DNA of 13,289 nucleotides from Candidatus Kaiserbacteria bacterium (GTDB lineage Bacteria; Patescibacteriota; Minisyncoccia; Phycocordibacterales; UBA2100), in the NCBI GenBank assembly GCA_019247335.1, contig JAFAPB010000021.1, forward strand, positions 1 through 13,289, written 5' to 3'. Shown here in pieces: positions 6,559-12,972 of this stretch (positions within the stretch are counted from its first letter, which is position 1; each line of letters begins with the position of its first letter). The notes beneath the pieces were generated by a model. It saw nothing but the letters and a program-made list of their open reading frames with translations. It ran no database searches and had not been told where the DNA came from. A program made the position numbers and the translations under genes.

Positions 6559-7050
6559 ATGGTAAAGCAGACGACGTATCGCAACGTCATGATCGCCGCA
6601 CTAGCGGCGCTTGTCATTCTCATCGGTATCGCGGTGTACCTGCACGGCGACGCGTTCGGCTCGGGCGACGCAAAGGCGCGGGAGACCGTCACCACATTCG
6701 GCGCGCAGCTTCAGATGGTCTCGCTCATGGCTCCCGATGCATCGAGCACGATCGCATCGGTCTACGGTCCGTACGTCACACCAGAGCTGCTCGCAGCATG
6801 GGAGAAAAATCCGTCAAAGGCGCCCGGCCGAGAGACGTCGAGTCCGTGGCCCGATCGCATCGAGATCACACAGGTCGCGCCGCAGGGGAGCGGATACATC
6901 GTGCACGGCGAGATGGTCATGATGACGAGCAATGAAATTGAACACGGTGGCGACGCAGGACGCGTGCCGGTTGTGCTGCAGGTCGTACCCCAGGATAATT
7001 CGTGGCGTATCGCCGCGTTTCAGGAGATCGCGACATCCACGAAGCGATAA
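6559..7050 (+). CDS. Small membrane-anchored extracytoplasmic protein
   Basis: The gene encodes 163 aa from ATG 6559; ATG 6547 is upstream in frame but falls in the predicted -10 box. A short positive N-terminus (MVKQTTYR) is followed by one membrane segment at about 11-28 and then an extracytoplasmic domain. That domain begins with a helix-like region (about 38-85, including YVTPELLAAW) and ends in beta-strand-like stretches (RIEITQVAPQGSGYIVHGEM; VPVVLQVV; NSWRIAAFQE). This order of a helical half followed by a curved sheet ending in W-x-I is reminiscent of NTF2-like domains found on other anchored bacterial proteins, but no diagnostic motif is seen and I give no function. Its own promoter separates it from the CapA-family gene. 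Confidence 0.75.
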   Translation: MVKQTTYRNVMIAALAALVILIGIAVYLHGDAFGSGDAKARETVTTFGAQLQMVSLMAPDASSTIASVYGPYVTPELLAAWEKNPSKAPGRETSSPWPDRIEITQVAPQGSGYIVHGEMVMMTSNEIEHGGDAGRVPVVLQVVPQDNSWRIAAFQEIATSTKR

Positions 7051-7083
7051 TTCCACTGACGCGAACGGAGCATCTTCATAAAC

Positions 7084-7092
7084 TGCTATACT
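7084..7092 (+). promoter_or_regulatory. Extended -10 promoter of the linker-rich surface gene
   Basis: TG at 7084-7085, one base, then TATACT (7087-7092) form an extended -10. The predicted start is near 7099. The 18 bases from 7084 match 15 of 18 bases from 11293, upstream of another secreted-protein gene. Confidence 0.55.
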
Positions 7093-7114
7093 TTTCTTGT
7101 GCGACGGTACGCGC

Positions 7115-8680
7115 ATGAGAAAACAAAGCCGCAAGGGTTCTCGTCCACGCCGTCTTGACGGCGTCTTTTTTGATAAGCGCGAGCGCACGCTCGAGCTCAA
7201 GCAGCGGACCGTCACGATCGAGATCAACAAGCGCAGCGCGATCATGCTGCTTTCGTACGCGGCGACCATTCTCATCGTCGCTTTTCTGCTTATCGCGCTT
7301 TCGCTCTCGCTGTTCTACGCCAAAAAGACGCGGGCGGAGGCGTATCTCTACCCGCAGACGTGTCTCGGCGGCTGGGAGGATGTCGCGCAGGCTTCCGGAC
7401 AGCCGGATGTCGATGACTCCGTGGGAAAGCCCTTCAGCTCCGCGACCGCCGCATCGGTTTCCGGCGCGCTCGCGCAGATCTACTGCGGCGAATTTGCCGG
7501 CGATACGCCGCCGGAGAGCATCCCCGTTTCTCTTGCCGTTCATCTCTCGTGGTCAGTCGTCGATATCGCACCGCCGGAGAATGTGACCGGACCCACGGCG
7601 ACGAGCAGCACGATCACCATACCGCCGGACAATGCCGTTCTTTTCATTCCCATCGATGCGTCCTCGACGCCGACTGATCAATCGGTCGAGCCGCTGCCCG
7701 CGCCGGACATCGCACCGGAAAACTCGACGCCGGATATAACGCCGACAGATGCGCCTTCGGATACGCCACAAGGTGCTCCTCCGGCTACACCGGATGCGGC
7801 GCCGCCCGAGAGCGCGCCGCAAAATACGGATTCACCGCAATCATTTATCGGCAATCTCACGCATAGCGCGCTCTCGCTTGTCGGCACGCCCGTCTATGCC
7901 GAGAGCGGAAGCGCAACAGATACGCTTCCGGATACTGCGTCGTCGACCGATACCGACGTTTCTGCCGATGCGACGACGTCGCCTTCATCGGGAGATGAGC
8001 GGAGCGATGCGGCCGCCGAAGTGCTCTACAGCTTCGACGGCGTGGAATGGCAATCGCTCGGCACCTATACGATCGCGGAAATCGAGAAGACGACGGATTT
8101 TCAGATCCCGCTCGCTGCAAGTTCCACCTGGGAAGATGTCAGCAAATTACAGATCAGCGTGCGGTCGCTCTCGGGGCTCTCCGCTGACAAACGCCTGTAT
8201 CTCGACGGCATCGCACTTGTCGCGCAGTACGCCGCCGCGCCGGAAATTCCCGAAAAGATCGGCTACACCTTTAAGAACGGCGATCATATGAAAGAAGGCG
8301 AGCTTGCGCAGGCGATCGCGCACACGAAGGAAAGCGACGGCTCCACGAATGTGATCTTCTATCAGCTCTATCCGGACGGCTCGGCATCGTATATGGCCGA
8401 GACGACGGGACACGGCGATGCGCCGCTCTCCACATATTTCGCGCCGCTCCCGGCACCGGGGAAATACACGATGGTTGAATATAGAAATGATGACGGCTTC
8501 GAGTGCAACGGTATTCCGCTCACGCAGTGCGTGCATGATCCGCATTTCGTCGCGCGCACTGATTTCGAGGTATTCGACGATACGGCATCGCCGCCCGATA
8601 GTTCAAGCGATACCAACAATGGGGCTGCGAGCAGAACGCACGCGATCGAAACGCCCGACGCTTCGACAACAACGCCATGA
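7115..8680 (+). CDS. Single-pass surface protein with Pro/Ser/Thr linker
   Basis: The gene encodes 521 aa with no recognised enzymatic domain. A basic cytoplasmic N-terminus (1-42) precedes one membrane segment (about 43-69). Outside lie a domain with a Cys pair (CLGGWED, Cys 83; IYCGEF, Cys 124; to about 150), a long low-complexity Pro/Ser/Thr/Ala/Asp linker (about 152-300), a beta-rich module (about 302-372; YSFDGVEWQSLGTYTI, RLYLDGIALVAQY) and a C-terminal module (about 383-488) with Cys 464 and Cys 472. The ATG 7115 start leaves a leader of about 15 nt; an in-frame TTG at 7097 is possible. Codons 12-19 form a terminator-like hairpin plus T6. The stop overlaps the next start (ATGA), so the two surface proteins are likely co-translated. 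A scaffold or adhesin role is inference. Confidence 0.82.
   Translation: MRKQSRKGSRPRRLDGVFFDKRERTLELKQRTVTIEINKRSAIMLLSYAATILIVAFLLIALSLSLFYAKKTRAEAYLYPQTCLGGWEDVAQASGQPDVDDSVGKPFSSATAASVSGALAQIYCGEFAGDTPPESIPVSLAVHLSWSVVDIAPPENVTGPTATSSTITIPPDNAVLFIPIDASSTPTDQSVEPLPAPDIAPENSTPDITPTDAPSDTPQGAPPATPDAAPPESAPQNTDSPQSFIGNLTHSALSLVGTPVYAESGSATDTLPDTASSTDTDVSADATTSPSSGDERSDAAAEVLYSFDGVEWQSLGTYTIAEIEKTTDFQIPLAASSTWEDVSKLQISVRSLSGLSADKRLYLDGIALVAQYAAAPEIPEKIGYTFKNGDHMKEGELAQAIAHTKESDGSTNVIFYQLYPDGSASYMAETTGHGDAPLSTYFAPLPAPGKYTMVEYRNDDGFECNGIPLTQCVHDPHFVARTDFEVFDDTASPPDSSSDTNNGAASRTHAIETPDASTTTP
7147..7171 (+). terminator. Terminator-like hairpin inside the start of a CDS
   Basis: ACGCCGTC (7147-7154) and GACGGCGT (7157-7164) are perfect inverted repeats with TT between (in practice 7 bp closed by a CTTG tetraloop), followed by C and six T (7166-7171). 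This is the form of an intrinsic terminator, but it lies about 50 nt downstream of the predicted transcription start and in codons 12-19 of the surface-protein gene. It may act as an attenuator relieved by translating ribosomes. Confidence 0.5.
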
Positions 8681-10125
8681 AGCACATAAAAATTTCCATC
8701 GATAAACGCATCCTGGTGCTCACGGCGGTGCTTGTCATCTGCATCGCGTTTTCGATCGTCTATGTCGCGTACGGTGCGACGCCCAACCCGGGACACCCGT
8801 GGACCGATATCGGCAACGGCACCTGGCAGGTCGCAAATACGCAGACGGGTCTTCGCACGTTCACGTTTCCCGATGCCGACGCGACGGTGTTCACCAGCGC
8901 GAATGCCTCGACGACGCAGTTCTCGTTCTTCACCAAGGCGTATTTCGGCGCGACGGCGACTTCGACCTTCGACTCGACCGGCGCGCTCACGCTCGCGACG
9001 CCGCTTGCAGCAGGCTCGGGAGGCACCGGCGTGAATTCGCTCGGCACAGGTATCGCCACATTTTTGCAAACGCCCTCATCAGCGAATTTTTCGGCGGCGA
9101 TGACCGACGAGACCGGCTCTGCTGGCAGCATCGTCTTCTCAGTCGGCCCGACATTTACAGGTACGACGAAATTTGCAAATGCATCAAGCACTATCGATTC
9201 GTGCTTCGGACCCTGTTACTTCGGCGCCACCGCGACTTCGTCATTCTCGACAGCAGGCGCGCTCACGCTCGCGACGCCGCTTGCGCTCACGAGCGGCGGT
9301 ACCAACGCCTCGCTCTCTGCGGTCAACGGCGGTGTCGTGTACTCCAACGCATCGGCACTCGCGGTTTCCGCCGCCGGCAGCACGGGACAATATTTTCAAT
9401 CCGCGGGCGCCGGGACGCCGGTGTGGGTGACTGGAAAGATATTCCTTGGAAGGCAAGTAAAAGTAAACGGTAATACGACGTATACGCCGACGGCGGGCAC
9501 CACGGCAGTACTTATACAGATGTGCGCGGGCGGCGGTGGCGGTGGTGGCGCAACTGGCGCGGCGACACCGACGGCATCAGTCGGAGCAGGGGGAGGCTCC
9601 GGTAGCTACCTTGAGAAATATGTGACCTTTTCGACGACCGCCGCGTCGTATGTCATAGCAGTCGGCGCGGGCGGTACTGCGGGAGCTGCCGCCAACGGTG
9701 CCGGCGGCAACGGCGGCAATACGACGTTTGCGTGCGACGCCAACTGCTCATCCGGCGCGGTGACCTTTACCGCCAACGGCGGTACCGGGGCGCCGGCGGC
9801 AAATACCGCCGGCACAAGCGTACTCGCGTCGCTCGGCGGTGCCGGCGGCGTGGTTTCGACCAACGGCGATGTGAATGAAACAGGGCAGCCTGGGCAGCCT
9901 GCGCAGCGATTCACGGGATCGACCGGCGTTTCCGGCAACGGCGCGCCGTCGCATTTCGGAGGCGGCGGCAACAGCGTGAATGCGACGGCTGCAAGCGCGA
10001 CTGCAGGCAACGCTGCGGGCGGCAATTGCGCGGGCGGTAGTGGCGCGGTCAGTGCCGGCGTCGCGACAGCCGTCACCGGCGGCGCGGGCGGCGCGGGCAT
10101 CATGGTCATCTGGGAATTCCGCTGA
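8677..10125 (+). CDS. Anchored phage tail-fibre-like glycine-rich protein
   Basis: The gene encodes 482 aa and overlaps the previous stop (ATGA at 8677-8680). An N-terminal hydrophobic segment (about 12-33) is a signal peptide or anchor (possible cleavage after AYGA). The middle has two related units: YFGATATSTF...GALTLATPL starting at residue 89 and YFGATATSSF...GALTLATPL at 181. Between them lies a tail-fibre-like stretch (SGGTG, ATFLQTPSSANFSAAMTDET, GSIVFSVGPTFTG), and after the second unit comes GGVVYSNASALAVSAAG. From about 284 the protein is extremely Gly-rich (seven Gly at 285-291, GAGG and GGNGG runs) and ends in GIMVIWEFR, like Gly-rich tail-fibre domains that close with a V-x-W-E-[YF] strand. 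No phage genes are nearby, so it is more likely a cell-surface adhesin than a prophage remnant. The function is inference. Confidence 0.82.
   Translation: MKHIKISIDKRILVLTAVLVICIAFSIVYVAYGATPNPGHPWTDIGNGTWQVANTQTGLRTFTFPDADATVFTSANASTTQFSFFTKAYFGATATSTFDSTGALTLATPLAAGSGGTGVNSLGTGIATFLQTPSSANFSAAMTDETGSAGSIVFSVGPTFTGTTKFANASSTIDSCFGPCYFGATATSSFSTAGALTLATPLALTSGGTNASLSAVNGGVVYSNASALAVSAAGSTGQYFQSAGAGTPVWVTGKIFLGRQVKVNGNTTYTPTAGTTAVLIQMCAGGGGGGGATGAATPTASVGAGGGSGSYLEKYVTFSTTAASYVIAVGAGGTAGAAANGAGGNGGNTTFACDANCSSGAVTFTANGGTGAPAANTAGTSVLASLGGAGGVVSTNGDVNETGQPGQPAQRFTGSTGVSGNGAPSHFGGGGNSVNATAASATAGNAAGGNCAGGSGAVSAGVATAVTGGAGGAGIMVIWEFR
8980..9008 (+). repeat. Internal direct repeat, copy 1 (29 bp)
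   Basis: This 29-bp word encodes GALTLATPL and the start of the next codon; it recurs exactly at 9256-9284. It is the core of a longer 92-residue (276-bp) repeat unit beginning at YFGATATS. Confidence 0.85.
9256..9284 (+). repeat. Internal direct repeat, copy 2 (29 bp)
   Basis: Exact second copy of the word at 8980-9008, offset by 276 bp and in the same reading frame. The identity is at nucleotide level, while flanking codons differ at synonymous sites, so it may mark recent exchange between the two units. Confidence 0.85.
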
Positions 10126-10135
10126 TATCGCGCGT

Positions 10136-10141
10136 TACAAT
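10136..10141 (+). promoter_or_regulatory. -10 box before the Cys-repeat surface gene
   Basis: TACAAT (5 of 6) ends 6 nt before GTG 10148, so a leaderless GTG start is predicted. It overlaps nothing of the previous gene, whose stop is at 10123-10125. No -35 box is evident. Confidence 0.5.
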
Positions 10142-10147
10142 GAGTGC

Positions 10148-11218
10148 GTGAAGCAACTCGCGACGGATTTTTTTCAGAGCGCGCTTATTTCGATCGCGCT
10201 TTTTATTGCGCTGACCGCGTATCCGGTATTCGCCGCGCTCTCGTGTTCCGTTACAACGGCGGCCGCGTGCACCGGCACCGTCATTCTCCGCATGTCGGCA
10301 TCGACCAACGCGCACGTAGAACTTCCGAGCCAGTCGACGGCAAGCTATGCCAGCAACGTGATCTGTTGCAGCGGCGTCTCGGGCCTCGGCAATTCCTGCT
10401 CAGGCACGTTTGCGGTCGTGGCTAAACTAGCTGCAACGACTAACTCCCATATCCAACAGAACACGCAGACCGGATACGCGAACAACGCCTGCATTTCGAT
10501 CTCCGCCGGCACCGTAAGCATCGGCTATCAATCATCCAACTGCACGGGATTCGATACGACGCTGGCGTCGATGCCCGCGGTCACCAATTCGCATATCGGC
10601 GGACCGAGCGACTACACGAATAAGATCTGCGCGAGCGCCGCCGCGACATCGCTGACGTTCACGATCAACAATCAGGGATTCGCGAGTGGCGCGACGACGG
10701 TGACGCCCGGGACGGCGATCATGGCGACCTCGACGCTCGTCGTGAACACGACTAATTCGACCGGCTGGAACGTCACGCTCTCGGGCGACAATAAATCGAC
10801 GACGAATAACAACCTGCAACGCTCGGGCGACACAACGGTGCAGATCTCGGATCAGACAGAATGGATCAACGGCGCCGCGACCACAACGGCAGGGAATGCG
10901 GTGCGGATCGGCTCCTTGGCCAGTTCCGGGAATGTCCTCGCATTCCGCGTCATGAGCGCCTCGTCGACCAACGGCACCGGTTTTCAGGCGAGCAGCTGGT
11001 GGGGAAGCGCCGACAATTACCTCACCGACAGCGCAAGCACCCTCTATGCCGGTATCGCGAGTTCGACCGTGCAGCGCCAGATCGGCAATGCAAATACGCC
11101 AAACGTGAGCGGCTCGGACCACCTCAATGACGTGCAGTATTACCTCAAAGTGCCGATTACCCAGAAAAACGGCACGTATACGGCCAATATCACCTATACG
11201 GCGACTGCAAATCCCTAG
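10148..11218 (+). CDS. Secreted protein: three Cys repeats plus WxL-like domain
   Basis: The gene encodes 356 aa from GTG 10148; the frame is open further upstream, but only here does a signal peptide begin (MKQLATDFF, hydrophobic to about residue 29, cleavage near VFAA). Residues 41-161 hold three tandem units of about 43-48 aa. Each opens with C-[TS]-G (Cys 41, 84, 132), carries TN-[AS]-H-[VI] in the middle (His 56, 101, 149) and closes with Y-x-N and Cys (73/74, 115, 161), as if each were closed by a disulfide. Residues 168-356 are a beta-rich domain about three-quarters identical by eye to the next protein, with GWNVTLSGDNKS recalling the W-x-L signature of WxL domains, and with SWWGSADNYL and HLNDVQYYLKV. 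No membrane anchor follows, so attachment must be non-covalent. The WxL-like assignment is inference. Confidence 0.8.
   Translation: MKQLATDFFQSALISIALFIALTAYPVFAALSCSVTTAAACTGTVILRMSASTNAHVELPSQSTASYASNVICCSGVSGLGNSCSGTFAVVAKLAATTNSHIQQNTQTGYANNACISISAGTVSIGYQSSNCTGFDTTLASMPAVTNSHIGGPSDYTNKICASAAATSLTFTINNQGFASGATTVTPGTAIMATSTLVVNTTNSTGWNVTLSGDNKSTTNNNLQRSGDTTVQISDQTEWINGAATTTAGNAVRIGSLASSGNVLAFRVMSASSTNGTGFQASSWWGSADNYLTDSASTLYAGIASSTVQRQIGNANTPNVSGSDHLNDVQYYLKVPITQKNGTYTANITYTATANP
10649..11218 (+). repeat. Duplicated domain, copy 1
   Basis: This segment encodes residues 168-356 of the protein above and is repeated at 11483-12049. The nucleotide match is high over long stretches (for example around TEWINGAAT and SWWGSADNYLTD), consistent with tandem duplication. 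Confidence 0.85.
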
Positions 11219-11305
11219 GGATAAGCTGTTTACAGCGCGGGGACGAGAGGTGTATATCCCTGTTGATAACTGTGTGGACGGAAATGTGGACATGCTACGC
11301 TTTTC
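11219..11305. other. Intergenic stretch with DnaA-box-like words
   Basis: Between the two WxL-like genes there are four same-strand words resembling the DnaA box TGTGGATAA: 11216-11224 (7 of 9, overlapping the preceding stop), 11261-11269 TGTTGATAA (8 of 9), 11273-11281 (6 of 9) and 11285-11293 (7 of 9). No terminator is seen. The resemblance to origin-like sequence may be chance. Confidence 0.3.
11293..11301 (+). promoter_or_regulatory. Weak extended -10 before the second WxL-like gene
   Basis: TG, one base, then TACGCT (3 of 6) at 11296-11301. Taken alone it is weak, but 15 of 18 bases from 11293 match the promoter at 7084, and the ATG at 11306 aligns with the TTG at 7097. Confidence 0.35.
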
Positions 11306-12049
11306 ATGTGGTTCTTATGGCCATTTCAACGCATGGGTAATGGCATCTTTAAAAAGACGGGTCATTTTGAGACTCTTATAGAGGCTGTTGCGCTTACGCT
11401 CGCGCTTTTTATACCGTTCGCCCTTGCGGCGCAGGTATACGCCGCCGGTCAGGCGGTGACGCTCAACGTATCGGTCCAGACCTCGCTCACCTTTACAACG
11501 ACCAACCAAGGCTTCGCCAACGGCGCGACCAACGTCACGCCGGGCACTGCGCTTATGGCGACGACCACGCTCTCGGTCACGACCAATGACACCAACGGCT
11601 GGCTTGTCACGCTCTCGGGCGATAACAAATCGACCAGCAATAACAACCTTCAGCTCGGCGGTAACACATCGGTACAGATCCCCGACCAGACCGAGTGGAT
11701 CAACGGCGCCGCGACCTCATCGGCAGGCAACGCTGTCCGCATCAGCTCGCTCGGCAACTCCGGTAATGAACTGGCGTTCCGCGTCATGAGTGCCTCGTCT
11801 ACCAACGGCGCCTTCTTCTTCGCGCCGAGCTGGTGGGGGAGCGCCGACAATTACCTGACCGACAATGCGGCCACGCTCTATGCGGGCATCTCGTCGTCGA
11901 CCGTGCAGCGTCAGATCGGCAATGCGGGTGCAGGCTCCTACAATGCGAACGCGCACCTCAACGATGTGCAGTACTATCTCAAAGTCGGCGTCACGCAGCA
12001 GACGGGCTCGTACACCGCGCCCCTTACCTATACCGCGACGGGTAACTAA
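11306..12049 (+). CDS. Secreted WxL-like domain protein
   Basis: The gene encodes 247 aa from ATG 11306; ATG 11333 (238 aa, MGNGIFKKTGHFE) is an equally plausible start giving a more usual signal peptide. The hydrophobic core (ALTLALFIPFALAAQVYAAG) ends near residue 48. After a short link (QAVTLNVSVQT) comes one beta-rich domain, residues 60-247, nearly the same as the C-terminal domain of the preceding protein: NGWLVTLSGDNKS, DQTEWINGAAT, ELAFRVMSASSTNG, SWWGSADNYL, SSTVQRQIGNA, HLNDVQYYLKV, and a final TYTATGN. It lacks the Cys repeats, so it looks like a stripped-down paralogue. By analogy with small WxL proteins it may bind the cell wall or a partner such as the protein encoded downstream; that is inference. 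Confidence 0.82.
   Translation: MWFLWPFQRMGNGIFKKTGHFETLIEAVALTLALFIPFALAAQVYAAGQAVTLNVSVQTSLTFTTTNQGFANGATNVTPGTALMATTTLSVTTNDTNGWLVTLSGDNKSTSNNNLQLGGNTSVQIPDQTEWINGAATSSAGNAVRISSLGNSGNELAFRVMSASSTNGAFFFAPSWWGSADNYLTDNAATLYAGISSSTVQRQIGNAGAGSYNANAHLNDVQYYLKVGVTQQTGSYTAPLTYTATGN
11483..12049 (+). repeat. Duplicated domain, copy 2
   Basis: Second copy of the domain-coding segment at 10649-11218. The copies differ most around the GW motif and in the short loop after QIGNA, where this copy has GAGSYNANA in place of NTPNVSGSD. Confidence 0.85.
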
Positions 12050-12056
12050 AGTGCGC

Positions 12057-12062
12057 TATAGT
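12057..12062 (+). promoter_or_regulatory. -10 box before the DUF916-like gene
   Basis: TATAGT (5 of 6) ends 9 nt before ATG 12072, giving a predicted leader of about 3 nt. It lies directly behind the stop of the previous gene. No -35 box is clear. Confidence 0.5.
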
Positions 12063-12071
12063 TAACCCCGT

Positions 12072-12971
12072 ATGAAAATGCTGCGCACGCTTCCGGGTAT
12101 CGCGGCGCTCATCATAGTCGCGCCCGCGTTCGCACTCGCGGCGACCGGGCTCACCATTCAGCCGGTAAAGATCTCCGAGACGCTGCAGCCCGGCGCGTCG
12201 GTTTCAGGTACGATCCGGCTCACTAATGCGAGCGACAGCGACGTGAATGTCGACGTCTCCATCCAAGACTTCGTGCCGGTCGCGAATTCCGATACGTTTC
12301 AATTCGTCGGTCGCGCGCCGGGAGTTTCGAGCGTGCGCGATTGGATCACGCTGCCGACGCAATCATTCAAATTTAAAAAAGGTGAATCGCGCGACATTCC
12401 GTACACGATCACCGCGCCGGCGAACGCCGAGCCGGGGGGACACTTCGGTGCGATGTTCTTCAAAGCGACGCAGCTGACCGAGAACGGGCAATCGCTCAAG
12501 GTCGGCACCCAGGTGGGCATGCTCGTTTTGGTGGCGATCCCCGGATCGCACACGGAGAGCGGACAAATATTGAATTTCAGCGTTGCGCCGTTCTTGCAGC
12601 GGCCGCCGGTGCCGTTCATTATCCTCTTCAAAAACACCGGCACCGTGCACTTCGAGCCGCGCGGCAAGATCGAGATCTATAACATGCTCGGCAAGCTCGC
12701 CGGCGAGGTCCCGATCGAGGGTGAAATTGTACTGCCGACGACGGAGAAGAAGATGGAATTCGACTGGAACCCGGGCGGTCCCGCTATCGGCCGCTACAAG
12801 GCCGTCGCGACTATTGTCGACGGCGAAGGGAATACGCTCACGAGCGCAAGCGTGACCTTCTGGGTCGTCCCCGTGTGGTACACGCTCGCGTTCCTCGCGG
12901 TCCTCATCATCGTCTTTCTCATCCTGCGTTTCCTCAAGCGGCGGATCAAGATATCGGTCTCGGTGAAATAA
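12072..12971 (+). CDS. DUF916/WxL-interacting-like membrane-anchored protein
   Basis: The gene encodes 299 aa. A signal peptide (1-23, cleavage near ALA-AT) is followed by a first Ig-like domain (about 26-132) with the typical start LTIQPVKISETLQPGASVSG and RLTNASDSDVNV. That domain also has WITLPTQSFKFKKGES and ends in ITAPANAEPGGHFGAMFF. A second beta domain (about 165-265) has IILFKNTGTVHFEPRGKI and a closing GRYKAVATIVDGEG. A C-terminal membrane segment (about 267-287) ends in a basic tail (RFLKRRIKISVSVK). This two-domain, single-anchor layout is that of the DUF916/DUF3324 proteins of Firmicutes, which are encoded with WxL proteins and interact with them and peptidoglycan. Here too it directly follows two WxL-like proteins. 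The next gene starts one base after its stop. The family call is by eye; another COG1470/NEW3-like Ig protein is the main alternative. Confidence 0.78.
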   Translation: MKMLRTLPGIAALIIVAPAFALAATGLTIQPVKISETLQPGASVSGTIRLTNASDSDVNVDVSIQDFVPVANSDTFQFVGRAPGVSSVRDWITLPTQSFKFKKGESRDIPYTITAPANAEPGGHFGAMFFKATQLTENGQSLKVGTQVGMLVLVAIPGSHTESGQILNFSVAPFLQRPPVPFIILFKNTGTVHFEPRGKIEIYNMLGKLAGEVPIEGEIVLPTTEKKMEFDWNPGGPAIGRYKAVATIVDGEGNTLTSASVTFWVVPVWYTLAFLAVLIIVFLILRFLKRRIKISVSVK

Positions 12972-12972
12972 C

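Noticed and set aside
9606..10109. Pro/Ala-rich open frame on the - strand
   Set aside because: It is the complement of the Gly-rich tail-fibre-like domain; Gly codons read as Pro/Ala on the other strand. No start signal is present.
8677..10125. Prophage fragment
   Set aside because: Only a tail-fibre-like protein is present. It has its own N-terminal anchor, overlaps a cellular surface gene, and no terminase, capsid, integrase or lysis gene is in the window.
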